64,000 bases of DNA, from positions 1-64,000 of the forward strand of contig CAXKVR010000244.1 in the NCBI GenBank assembly GCA_964058845.1. Direction: 5' to 3'. This DNA is from Carex sylvatica. Its lineage: Eukaryota; Streptophyta; Magnoliopsida; Poales; Cyperaceae. Shown in pieces: positions 47,675 to 58,881 of the stretch. Each line of letters starts with the position of its first letter. Positions within the stretch are counted from its first letter, which is position 1. The position numbers and the translations under genes were made by a program. The notes below the pieces were generated by a model that saw nothing but the letters and a program-made list of their open reading frames with translations, was not told the origin of the DNA and made no database searches.

Positions 47675-50600
47675 TCATCGCATAGTAGACTGTTTAACAA
47701 AAGATCTACCTCCACAACTGGCATTAGCACAAAAACAAGAGTTCAGCTAAGCACAATTAAAAATATATATATCTATCTATACCAATATGCAGGGGTTGTG
47801 GTACTCACCAGTATTGGATGTTGATGTTTAAAAACCGTACATTCTCGATGGATTGTGATAACGTAACTGAGCCTTCTATTATCTGATCTTTCTTTAGTTC
47901 CATTGGATCGAATAAATACAAGATCGTCTGACCTCAAGGAAGAAAACAGAAATCTGTTGGTTAAATCAAGGTCCAAGAAGAGTGGGGCCATGGTACCATG
48001 CATACCACAGATTGGTTCGTATTACATATCAATATTTTCGTTTCTGAAGTCCAAATAGTCAATTTGAACCGTTCAACGTGATCACCACATGAAAGCGTAC
48101 TTGCAGACTAAATTTTACAATATTTTTAAATTTTTACTATTTTTTTTAGATGGGCAGAAGATCACTACTTTTGAATGGTCAAGGATTTTTAGATCAAGTG
48201 ATTTCTACCTATCTAAAGAAAAAGTAAAAAAAAATTCTTAAAAATGTAAAATTAGATCTACAAGTCCATTTTTGTATGTAGATCGCATTGAATGGTTCAG
48301 ATTGATTGTTTGGACTTTGAATATAAAGATATTGATCCATAGTACCATACCCTCACTTGTCCAAGAAAAATGCACAAGGCGGCAGAAAAAAAATACAATT
48401 CATCCAAAAAAGGGTACTTAGAAATTATATGAATGCGTTCCTTGAAGACTGCTAAATAGGTAGTATATATTATTTTGTGAAAAATATAAAAAATGGAAAA
48501 TAACGAAACTATTAGAAAACCTGTTGCCAGTGGGTAGGATAATCCTCTGGTGCAGTTGAAAGTACAACCGCAGCATCAGAATTTGCTTCAGTGCCTATGG
48601 GCCCATTAAACTCAACATCAAACCAAAATCCGAACCCATGAAGAGGAGCTAAAGACAGAAAAATTAATTAAAAAATAAGAAAAGATAACCAATAATTTCA
48701 ATAAGAAATGACCTGTCAATGATTAGCACTCACCTTGAAGCATTGACGAGAATTCAAAATTTGCAGTGATAGATTGAAGTTCTTCAACTCTGATAGTGTA
48801 ACAATCAACTTGCATAATCTGTTCACAAAATTTCACCACGCAATTTTGGTAAATATCAAATCGGCCAATATACATTGTGTTTACAATTTTACATAAAAAT
48901 AAAAACCAGTATTGGGATAAAATAGTTGGAGCATCAAACCCATTAGTTTACACCACTAAAAATTGCAAATTCTTGTTTGAAAATTTCTCTCACAAAGTAA
49001 ACACTTACCACACAGGGCCATGTCAGAACACTTTCTCCTGTAATTGTCTCAACAGAGGGCTCAATAAATGCACATTGTTTCGCCAGAGACTTCATTGAGG
49101 ACACTGTTAAGACAATAATACATAACCCAATCAAAATGCCCAAAAAAAAAGAAAAAAAGAAAAATCTGTACTAACGTAAAATAAGAATATGAGAAAGAGA
49201 CCAGGATTGACAAAACTCAACTTACTTTTAATTCCATAAACATCTTGCCAAAAATCAATGCTATCGTGATACCTTTCAGGATTTGTGATTGGTGCCATGT
49301 AAAGCTGAAATTCATAAATAGATGTGAATGGCTGATGTAAATATTTGCAGGGTGTATGCAAATGCCTCAAGAGTAGAGTATATGAACATTCAGAAACTTA
49401 CTGTAGCGTGAGAGGGAAGAATAAGCCCTCCTGGCTTAAGCCATTTATCTCTTGCAAAAATCACACTAGCCAACATACTCTAATATAAATTCAAATGAAA
49501 ATTTGAGAAATAATAAGAACAGAGGTATTTGGTTGAGGCCTAAGTTGGTTATTCCAACTTAGGATGGCCTAAGCTATTTATGTTTGGTTGAGGTCTAAAG
49601 TTATGTCATGGCTTAAGCTATTAAGAAATAGTGTCAACTAAAGAAGGGAGAGGGAAAAAAAAAAATTGAATAGTCGCCGACAGTGGGGCCATAAGGGGCC
49701 TATGTTTCGTGGAACAATTGAGGCCTCAACCAAACACCACCACAAGAACATCTCCTCTCTAAATAACAACAAATGTTCCTCATAAGTCATACCTCATAAA
49801 GTAGCATATAGCCCATCCATTCAGATATAATGACATCAACTTTCTCTTCTATGTCCACATCCTGTCAGATTCAAGATTTGAAAATAATTAAAATATGTGG
49901 AACTGAGAAAACTGCGTCTACAAAACTTGGTATATAAAGTACATTGCTGCTTATTTATTATGAACTTAAAAAAAAGATAAGGAAAAAGAAGAGCAAAATG
50001 CGCACCTCAATTCGGCCATGTAAGACAATGATCTTGTCAGACAAATTGTTTTCATTTACGATATCTGCAGCCTGAGATTATTTTTTCCAAAAAGGAAACA
50101 TATTAGTTAATTTATCTACCAGAAGAAGGCAAATATCACAAAAAAATACTGAATTAAATTAGTAAACACGAAGAATGTGAAAGCTCTACCTGAACAGCAA
50201 TGTCGCTTGCCTCAACAGCATATACCTGACAAGACAATATATCAAATTCTAGTTAGTAATAACTATAAATCCATAATCCGAGCTAGATAGAAGGTAATCA
50301 ATGATTGCAGCCAAAATGCCTTAACTTTAAAGAAAAAGGTAGAGCTGTGATTACCCGTCTAGCACCGGCAAGGGCACAAAATATAGAGAGTACACCGGTG
50401 CCACATCCAACATCTAACACAACCTATGAACAGTGACTTCTTGTAAGAAACATAAAAGGAATTTAGTCAAAATGATTAATTACTACAGTAATACCTTGCC
50501 AGCAATGAAATCTTGGTGTTGTCTAATGGCATTTCGGTAACTCTCTGTTCGAACTCGATCCTGTTAAGATTCCAATATATTAACCTGTTAGAAGGCTAGG

Positions 50601-51619
50601 TTAACATAATCAGCAAGTTAAATAGAAAAGTGAAAAGTAGCAGTTTACTCCCTCCGTCTTCTATTTTTTCAAGCCCCAAAATGATGAACATTTCATACGA
50701 AAACAACTACATAATACACACCAATTGGCTGCTTTTAGCAATTAATTTACAAATATTAGATACTAATTTCAAAATAACAATTTGGACAACGTATGTCACT
50801 AAATGTGGCAGAAATTGATTATAAACAATAAGAGATGCACATAATATGCTGTAACATGCTCGCATAGTTCAATGCACAAAAATTAATATATCTTTTAGAA
50901 TTATCACAACAAAATTTTGCGTGGTGATATATTCGAGAATTGTCAATTTTGATGATTTTAATATGTTTAAATGAGATTTAAATTGACTAAAATATCAATC
51001 CATATTTGCAATGTGATGTAGATGCATTCAAGCAGTAGATAATTGCAAAAAAATTAATGTACTAAGAATTAGTTTAAATAGCCGTAATTAGCCTACGGGC
51101 AGAGGAAAATTCATCTGGCTGTTACCAACTTCTTACGGATCCCCAAAAAACAGTTGATGATCCAATTAAGGAGTACATAAATAGACTAGCCTGCCATATA
51201 TTGTGTATATGCCAGTGCCTGCATCTTATCCATACAGTTATCATAATTAACTAACCGGTGAAAGAAATCACTGAAACCAAACCTAATCATGCTTAATAGC
51301 TGTCTAAAGAGCATTTTACTGATGTTGGCTTAATAGCTTGACAGCTGTTTTCAATTTCTACCTAATTTTACTGATGTAGATGCTCTAATTAGTTAATTAA
51401 GTGGCTGATAATAGATACCTTGAGCATCTCCTCATGTACGCCCAAATGGGAGTACGCTTTGAAGTACGCAATATCAAAATCCGTACACGGTGGCGCCGTC
51501 GGTTGGCTTGCCGGAGCGAAACGTCCGGCACCGCCGCCGGTGAGCCTCGGCCTTCCAGCACGCCCCCTTGACCGCCGTACCAGCTTCCCATTACCTAGCA
51601 CTGAGTCACCTGGCCCCAT
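47675..51619 (-). CDS. PRMT6: Protein arginine N-methyltransferase 6, 13 exons, 377 aa
   Basis: Transfers methyl groups from S-adenosylmethionine to arginine, making asymmetric dimethylarginine on histones and other nuclear proteins (family knowledge). Minus-strand exons: 51619-51419, 50560-50495, 50423-50355, 50225-50190, 50071-50006, 49861-49793, 49479-49402, 49304-49226, 49103-49009, 48818-48734, 48648-48521, 47927-47809, 47717-47675; phases join to 1134 nt. The N-terminus (residues 14-35) is Arg/Gly-rich, a possible automethylation region. TDFDIAYFKAYSHLGVHEEML leads into motif I VLDVGCGTGVLSIF (90-103) and post-I VYAVEAS; the double-E loop is SEWMGYMLLYE with both Glu present; the THW loop is YPTHWQQ. 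The C-terminus CCGGRSFVKQSTMR needs the last short exon, whose donor TG|GTGAGT is clear; skipping that splice would add one Trp and stop. The start at 51619 was chosen as the first ATG giving the family N-terminus. Seen complete, with all key residues. Confidence 0.93.
47979..48358. mobile_element. Palindromic MITE in a PRMT6 intron, perfect 9-bp target duplication
   Basis: Flanked by GTCCAAGAA at 47970-47978 and 48359-48367. Termini GAGTGGGGCCATGGTACCAT and ATAGTACCATACCCTCACTT are inverted repeats. The interior is a long hairpin. It lies between exons 11 and 12 of the gene. Confidence 0.85.
49524..49739. mobile_element. Short MITE in a PRMT6 intron
   Basis: Termini GGTATTTGGTTGAGGCC and GGCCTCAACCAAACACC are near-perfect inverted repeats of a type different from the palindromic family. 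An internal copy TGTTTGGTTGAGG begins at 49578. It lies between exons 6 and 7. No clear target duplication. Confidence 0.65.
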
Positions 51620-53861
51620 TTGCCAGAGAAATAGAGCGAGAGCGAGAAAGGAGATTTCAATAGTAAGGGTTTTGGAGAAATCGGGGATTAGCGAGGGATC
51701 TAATTTTCTATGGACAGTCTCCTTGTTGTTTCTTTTCTTTTGTGGTGATTTTATATGTTGTTGTCTATGTAGTTGATTTGTTGAATGAATCTCGTACGGC
51801 CGTGTTTTGATCTTAAAGAAGTCAAGAACTGTGACTGACGTGAGACTGTTCCCTTGCGTACAGTCCAGAGCAGCCACTAGCCAGTAGGCAGCCAACGGGT
51901 ATCCTCTCTCTGAGGTAAAGGTAAAGCGGAAGGAACCGAATCTCATTCTTCTGAAAATTTCTATTTTAAAGTCACTCACACATGAATTTGAATTTAATTT
52001 TGAAATAAAATTATATCAATATTTAAATGTAGTAAAAAATTTCTGTCTACAGAGAAACAGGTGATTCTGTTCCAAAGTGGAACCCATAATTTTTCGGTCA
52101 GATTTATTTAAATGTAGAGGTTATTTTTAAGATTTGTGTTAAGTTAAAAAAAATAGTCTAAATTTTCTAATTCTATCGAACAGTATCCTTACAGTACCTG
52201 GGAGGATCCGAATTCATAGGCAGGCCATTATTTTATTTTTATTGTCTATCTCATTCTTTAAAGGAATTGAGGGAAATCTGATGAACATTATATCCAATTT
52301 AATCTACGTAGTTATTTGATCCATATCAAGATTCATACGAACATAAAATTCTTATTGATCAAGTGTTTATGAATCTTAATGCAAATCAAACAATCTAATC
52401 GGATGTTAGACCGAATATTACATGATGCCAATCAGACCGCCTCAGCTGCTTTATTTTTCTCAAATCAATAACAACATATCTTGATTTTAAATGTTTCTAT
52501 CTCTATTTTTAAAGACATATTAAATATCATTAATTTTAAAACTAAAGTACATCATCATTTTAACCTCCTTTGCTTTCTAATCCACGTTAATGTAGCCGAA
52601 CAACATCCAACAACATCACCTTAGTAGGCTAGATTAAGGAAACTCTTTAAATGCATATTTTTAAAAACTTTCTTAATTCAGGCTTTTTCTCTCGCCTTAA
52701 GAAAAAGCATTCCTTAAATCCTCTTTGGAGCATTTATAGACTTCACAATGAATCTGGTTTCTTGTTTTGTCCAAATTTTCAATTGCGGTTAGTTATTTTC
52801 TTCTAATAATTATGATTACTAGTTTAGTCCTTTAAGAAAGGGTAAATTTTGTCGAAGATCATCAAATTGTTTGTTGTCACAAATTAATCACTCAAATTTG
52901 ATTTGTCTCTATGTGGTTATTGAATTTTTCATTTGTTCTAATCAAGTTATTATGCTTTGTCCAAAAAAATGAGCATAATTTATTAGTATTTCGGACTAAA
53001 TAAACGTATTATGTTAGTATTATAGAATGACTTGATTAAAATAAATAAAAATTTTAATAGTTATAACAAATGAATCAAACTTAAGTGATCAATTCGTGAT
53101 TAAAAAATAAAGTTTAGTGACTTTCAGCGATAGTTGATCAATTTTCATTTTTCTTGTATGGCGTTGGTACAATTACAAATATGAAGAGAACATCACATGT
53201 ATAAGTTGAGACAGAGAGGAGCTTTTTAATTATGTAAATCTTATGGCGTTGAAATGATGGAGCTTTTGCTCGCCGTGACATTAATTTAATCAAGTCATAC
53301 AATCAGTACTATATCAAATTTGAGTCGACGGACTATGTTGTCGTCTGATTTGTTTTAAAATATGTACATACAGTTTCAATATTCGTACGAATTAAGCGAG
53401 CACAAATGTTGAAACAGACAACAACAGAGTTCATCAAACTCAAATTTGAAACCGATAACATTGGACACACTCTTTTCCCTAATCCAAAAAAGTTAATAGG
53501 TATTGAAGTCACTAGCTAACCTTAAAAAAAAAATAGAATGGACGATGCCATTTGATTTTCTTGGGCTTGGCCTGGGCTCAACTTTTGATCGCTAAGCCAA
53601 CCTCGATTACTAGAAAACAATGAAATGGCTTATTAGGCGTCTTGTTAATTTGAGATCGTTAATACATGAGATAGATCCCCGTAGCATGTACCTGAGCCAT
53701 GGTTTATGAAAATATGTTTTTTTTTTTAATTAATTTGAATATTTAAAAATTATTAAACTAACATTTATACTTTAAATATAATATAATATTTGAATCAATA
53801 TGTGTAAATAAATTAAATATTCATTAGATTAATTTGAAAAATATTATTATATTTTTAAGTA
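51620..53861. other. PRMT6 upstream region and AT-rich spacer
   Basis: 51620-51980 is the 5' region of PRMT6; the frame stays open upstream to 51979 but the first sensible ATG is at 51619. The rest is AT-rich and no gene is seen. Confidence 0.5.
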
Positions 53862-54208
53862 GAAGAGGGATCTAATATATACCTCATCATATTTCATATT
53901 TTATATTTTTGTTTTCAAAGTTCAAATTTTTTATTTGAACCACTCAACATGATATCTATATTAGAATATAGATGGTGACCAAATTTTATAATTTTTGGAA
54001 AAATTTTACTATTTTTTAGATAGGTACAAAATCATTGTTTTTGAGCGGTCCAAAAATAGTAATTTTGTATCTATTTTAAAAAATAATAAAAAAGTTCAAA
54101 AAATTATAAAATTGCATCCTCAAACATATTTTAGTATGGATATCATGTTGAGCAGTTCGAATCAACATTTTAGACTTTGAAAAACATGAGGTATTGGAAC
54201 CCTCTTAA
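53862..54208. mobile_element. Palindromic MITE with perfect 9-bp target duplication
   Basis: Flanked by TTTTAAGTA at 53853-53861 and 54209-54217. Ends GAAGAGGGATCTAATATATA and CATGAGGTATTGGAACCCTC. The interior is the same hairpin type as at 18222-18549, with which it shares the outer ends. Confidence 0.85.
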
Positions 54209-54217
54209 TTTTAAGTA

Positions 54218-55085
54218 ACATATCATATAGTTGACATTTACAGTTTGTTGTATGCATTCTAGATATTTTTTAATTTAGGAAAAATGTCCATATACAATTT
54301 AAATTAAAAAGTAATTATTTTTTTATAAAAATATTATAATATTTAATATCTTTACATAATACTTATTTCTTCTATGAGGCCATTTCAGAAGACCTACCCA
54401 ACGGTCTTGACAGCTATCCATACATCTAATTATCAGCCAGTCTCTTCATGTTCTTCATCTCAATTGGTTACTGTGATTGCTCCACTAATGGATAACAAAT
54501 TAAATAACACGAAACTAGTATCATGGTAGCAAAAGAAAAAGTATATATATGTAAGCATTAAGCTCTGCAAATTTTAGAGAGAGAAAGAGAGAGAGAAGAG
54601 TAAGAAATATATATAAAAAGTACTTTGGTTTAATAGAAATGATTATATATCGTTAGGATCACATCTTTGAACAAAAAAAAAACTAAAAAGCAGAAATACA
54701 AAAAAACAAACATTACTTGCAACTAAATTACCAACAGCTAGCAAACAATTATTTTTCCTGTTCAAGCTTTAGCATTTTTCAGATCAACATCACATCTAAT
54801 TTCCTACTTCTTTGCTTCCATGAAAGAGATGGCAATTAGTAATCTGTGCCATACAAATAATTCTTTGAAGGGCCTTTCTCGTAGTATCTAGATTCAAATA
54901 CCAAATAAAACACAAAAAAAACGTATAATACATTTTATTCGCAAATAAGATGCGTATAAAATAGGAATCATGAATTATTCACGAATAAAACGTGATTTTT
55001 TTTTTGCTTCCTTGTGGTACCAAATCATTCCCAAATTATACTTGATATTCTCAAATCACGAACTTTTGACCTCATCATCCAGTCA
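54218..55085. other. Unassigned AT-rich stretch, no gene seen
   Basis: Contains a GA microsatellite (54577-54600). No frame or RNA gene recognised. Confidence 0.4.
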
Positions 55086-55087
55086 AA

Positions 55088-55385
55088 CTAAACTCGAACC
55101 GTTCATTTGTCACTGTGCTTTCTCCATACATTCATAGACAAGTATCATCTCGGAGTGCTCATCACAGTAACCTATGAGGGATACAAGATGACGATGACGG
55201 ATATTGGATAGAACTTTAATTCAATCTCTGTCTGAAATTCAGGGAACTCTTGGTTGGATTATTGGAATGAGGCTCGTTTTAAGCAACCATAATTCCATTA
55301 TGCAATCTTCCCTTCAAAACTTTTCCAAAACCACCTACCCCGATTAAGCTCCTTCCATCAAAATTATTTGTTGATGTTTTGTTTT
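55088..55385 (-). pseudogene. Receptor-like kinase (CrRLK1L-type) pseudogene fragment
   Basis: On the minus strand NNFDGRSLIGVGGFGKVLKG gives the glycine-rich ATP loop of a plant receptor-like kinase, followed in another frame by [10 protein letters not shown] and in a third by [20 protein letters not shown] then [14 protein letters not shown] and a stop. The [23 protein letters not shown] stretch is characteristic of the FERONIA-like (CrRLK1L) group. Two frameshifts and stops, loss of the VAVK lysine region and absence of all other domains show it is dead. Confidence 0.75.
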
Positions 55386-56157
55386 CAGAAATTTGGTTAA
55401 AAAATATTTGTTGGAAATTTGCTAAGTATGGAAAGCATCAGAGGAAGGAAAGGGAAAAAAAACAATAAAGGGGGTGTTAAACAAATATTCACAGGAGGCG
55501 GTTAAATATCTCCATTTGTGTAGTCACCAAGGTACAAAGGGCCGCTAAGGATCTTCAAGATTATGCATCTTCAACACAAACAGTGATGGTCTGATGCCTT
55601 GGAGATGTAACATTTTCTGTTCGTAGCTTTTTGTGAAATATTTAGTTGAATCATGAATGTTTTGTTTTGTATAGCTTATCTTGTTTCAATTTTTGTATTT
55701 TATTTTGGTCTCATGTGTATCTCTTTTTTTGAGAGAACTCTCATGTGTATCTCTCCTTTGTTATAAATTTAAAGTTCACACACTAGCTAGGTCCAAGCGA
55801 TGTTGTTCTTAGCACACTTGTTGATTGGACTTGTGACTTGTATGCAACAAGAAGGACTTGGAGTTAATCGGAGAAACATCAACATAACAAGGGACAATTA
55901 TTTGATGAATATTTTACATCTAGAAAGTATATTCAACATAACCGATTAATCGTTTACACACATAAAGAACTTGTCGTGCATTTGAATATTCAAGATTGTA
56001 ATTGTTAGTTTTCACTTTAAATTGCTAAATTTTTAGTTATCCTACAAAAAATGGACCGAATTTTTTATTAATCGAAAATAAAAATATGAAAATATCACAA
56101 TAGAGCTGGTGTTAGTTAAAAATCAAAATATAAGTAAAACAAAATTATGTATTTAGT
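55386..56157. other. Unassigned AT-rich stretch, no gene seen
   Basis: Lies upstream of the kinase fragment; no ectodomain or other exon of a receptor kinase could be read here. Confidence 0.4.
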
Positions 56158-56473
56158 CCCACTAATCCATAACTCCGCTAATCTAATTAACTAAAAATAA
56201 AAAAATTATGGAATAGATTAATCTATTTTTAATCTATTCCGTCCCACATCTTTTTTTTTTCTATAATTAACCTATTAACTACAAAGAGAGGAAAAAAAAA
56301 AATTTGTGGACAAGATCCCATCCCACAAATTTTTTTTTCTCTGTTTAACCTATTAACTAAGAAGAAAGAAGAATAAGAAAAAATTGTGGGACAAAATAGA
56401 TTATTCCATTCTACAATTTTTTTTTCTGCTTAGTTAATTAAATTAGCGGAGTTATAGATTTGGATTAGTGGAA
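56158..56473. mobile_element. Foldback MITE of a second type
   Basis: The left arm CCCACTAATCCATAACTCCG CTAATC and right arm AGCGGAGTTATAGATTTGGATTAGTGG are inverted repeats, and complementarity continues inward through TTAACTAA and AATAGATTAATCTATT-like blocks. Confidence 0.6.
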
Positions 56474-57045
56474 CAGGATAAATTGTCCCGTTCCGTGAAA
56501 CGGAATAATCAATTCTGATTTACTTATATATCAAAATTTTACCAAATCAACCCTCTTTCGTGATATTTTATTTATTTATTTTTTATTAATAAAAAAATCG
56601 GTGCATCCGGGACATCAATCTCGATAACCACATCTTTTATCCAAAATTGTAATTGAATTACATTTCAATTAACGCCATTGACTTATTTTGAACTAAAACT
56701 TCACCATGACATCAAGGACATTTGTATCTTCTATTTCTGCTAACTTTTTTTTTTTAACCATATGAAGACATTATTATAAGTTTAAAATTGATATTAAATA
56801 CTATAAAGTACTATTATTCATAAAAAATAAAATAAGGATACATGAATGAAGGATTTTCAAGTCATTTCATACTTAAAAGTTGAGTGTTAATTAGTAAATT
56901 AATTGTTGGAGGGGTTATTGTCATAAATTGCAAAGTTCAAAGGGGAGGAGATAGGGGTGCCAATGAATACAGTACATGTAGGGTGCAAGCATTTTAATAC
57001 ATATTAAGAATTAATTTTATTTATTCCCTATCTTTATTCATTAAT
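56474..57045. other. Unassigned AT-rich stretch, no gene seen
   Basis: Only poly(T) and poly(A) runs and short frames. Confidence 0.4.
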
Positions 57046-57059
57046 AATTAATCTTACTC

Positions 57060-57218
57060 AAGAACTTGATTTTGATCTAGTGACAAAGGTACATAGCTCC
57101 TATGTAGAAGACCATGGGTTCGAAATCCACGAAGTGAAGAAATCTTCTATAATATACATAATAGTTTGAAAGTGTGTTGGATGGCTTGATCTCCAACCCA
57201 TGATTTCAAAAAAAAAAG
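57060..57218 (+). mobile_element. tRNA-derived SINE with target-site duplication
   Basis: Flanked by AATTAATCTTACTC (57046-57059) and AATTGATCTTACTC (57219-57232), 13 of 14 matching. It carries a pol III A-box-like TAGTGACAAAGG near 57080 and a B-box-like GGTTCGAAATCC at 57118, spaced about 38 bp, and ends in a short A run (57208-57217). This matches the layout of plant SINEs, which depend on LINE enzymes to move. Confidence 0.75.
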
Positions 57219-57232
57219 AATTGATCTTACTC

Positions 57233-57702
57233 TATTTTACTTTTACCCTTCATTAAAATAATTAGATAATAAAACGGTAGTGAATAAACAACAAATAATA
57301 CTAATATAATAATTAGTTTTATTATATTTTACAAATAGAATATCAAAACTCATTTCTTTCACACTTATGCAATCACTAATAATAAAAAAACTATGCAATC
57401 AATTCCAACTGAATTGTTTTTTTTATATAAAGTAAAACAATTTAAAAATACATATATCTTTTGAAACAAATTTAATTATTTAATTAAATAACAAAATATG
57501 CAAATAAAAATAATATATTTGACATTTTTTTTATAAAAAACATACACTACATAACAAAAGTATATCACTAATAATTACTCAAACATTATTATATAAAATA
57601 TTACACAAATAAATTTTATTGTAACTAACTATTATTTAAATATTATCATATAACTTTATTTTATAAATAAACTAATTAAAATAAATTTGTATCCATATTC
57701 AC
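57233..57702. other. Unassigned AT-rich stretch, no gene seen
   Basis: Very AT-rich with no frame of interest; ends in the 8-bp target copy at 57695-57702. Confidence 0.4.
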
Positions 57703-58679
57703 TAGAGGTTTGCAAATACTCTACCTGGACTGTCCGTATCCGGTCCGCCCGTGCCCGCTACCCGGGGTACCCGTACCCGAGTCTGGGTATAGGTCGGGTA
57801 AACGGGTACACGGGTACACGGGTAGGGGCATAAAACGGGTAGGGTACGTCTTTTCGGGAAAAAATCCGACCATACCCGAACCGGTTTACCGGTGCCCGTG
57901 TGCCCGTGCCCGTGCCCGTGCCCGTATACCCGTGTACTTTTTTTTTTTTTTAAAATTCAAAATTCAAATCAAATTTCCTCCCAATTCTCCATATACATTT
58001 TTTTTAATAAAAATATTTAATATATAAACAAATAAACATATATTTTATGTATATGTATATGATCAATATGTAAATAAATAAATATGTATATACATATATT
58101 ATACATGTTTTAAAGTTTATGATTTAATTATATTTTTGATTTATATTTTATTTAACTTATTAAAAATAAATGAACGTTTAGAAAATATATTATAGATATA
58201 AATAAATTATGAAACTATATAATTAGAATGAGAATTTGAAAATAAAATAAAATGACTCGTGTAAAGAAATAAATAAATACATTTGTATTTAGCCGAATAA
58301 ATATACAAATTTTCGCATGAATAATTTTTATATATAAGTTACAAATTTTATTTATTTATATACACTATTTGATATTGAACTATTATGATTTTAAAAGTCG
58401 AATTATAAACACGTAATGATATTCGTACAACACCGTAAAAAAATAACAGAAAAAAAAAAAACCCGACCGGATATCCGGTCTCCCTACCCGGACCGCCCTG
58501 CCCGTCAAGAGTACCACGGGCACGGATATAAGACAGGCAGGACACGGATTTTGAAAAAAATACACGTAATACCCGACCCATGGTACCCGTATATCCGTAA
58601 TACCCGTACCCAATTCGTACCCGTGCCCGACCCCGGATATACCCGGACCGCCCGGTCCGTACCCGTTAGCAAAACTCTA
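57703..58679. mobile_element. hAT-type non-autonomous element with perfect 8-bp target duplication
   Basis: Flanked by ATATTCAC at 57695-57702 and 58680-58687. Termini TAGAGGTTTGC and GCAAAACTCTA are inverted repeats. Both subterminal regions (57720-57950 and 58455-58670) are dense in CGGGTACGGG and CCCGTACCCG motifs, as in other plant hAT elements where such repeats bind transposase. The middle 500 bp is AT-rich and codes for nothing recognisable. Confidence 0.9.
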
Positions 58680-58687
58680 ATATTCAC

Positions 58688-58881
58688 CCATCAAATACAT
58701 ACGAGTCAGAGAAACGGTTTAAACGGTAAAACAAAGAAAACGAGAAGTTAAAGACAAAAGTTTAATAGTTCGAAAGTCAAAAGTCAAAGTTTCTCACGGT
58801 TTATTAAAGACCCCTACTTTCTCACGGTTTCACCCCTTCTCTCTCTCAACAGTTGAAGCTTAGAACCTCTCCATCTCTCCA
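58688..58881 (+). promoter_or_regulatory. MED33 upstream region
   Basis: Only about 190 bp separate the hAT element from the MED33 start. CT-rich CTTCTCTCTCTCAACAG (58837-58853) resembles a plant 5' leader. No clear TATA box. The hAT insertion probably lies in or next to the promoter. Confidence 0.4.

Noticed and set aside
51420..51776. 118-codon plus-strand frame
   Set aside because: Antisense shadow of PRMT6 exon 1 and its leader.
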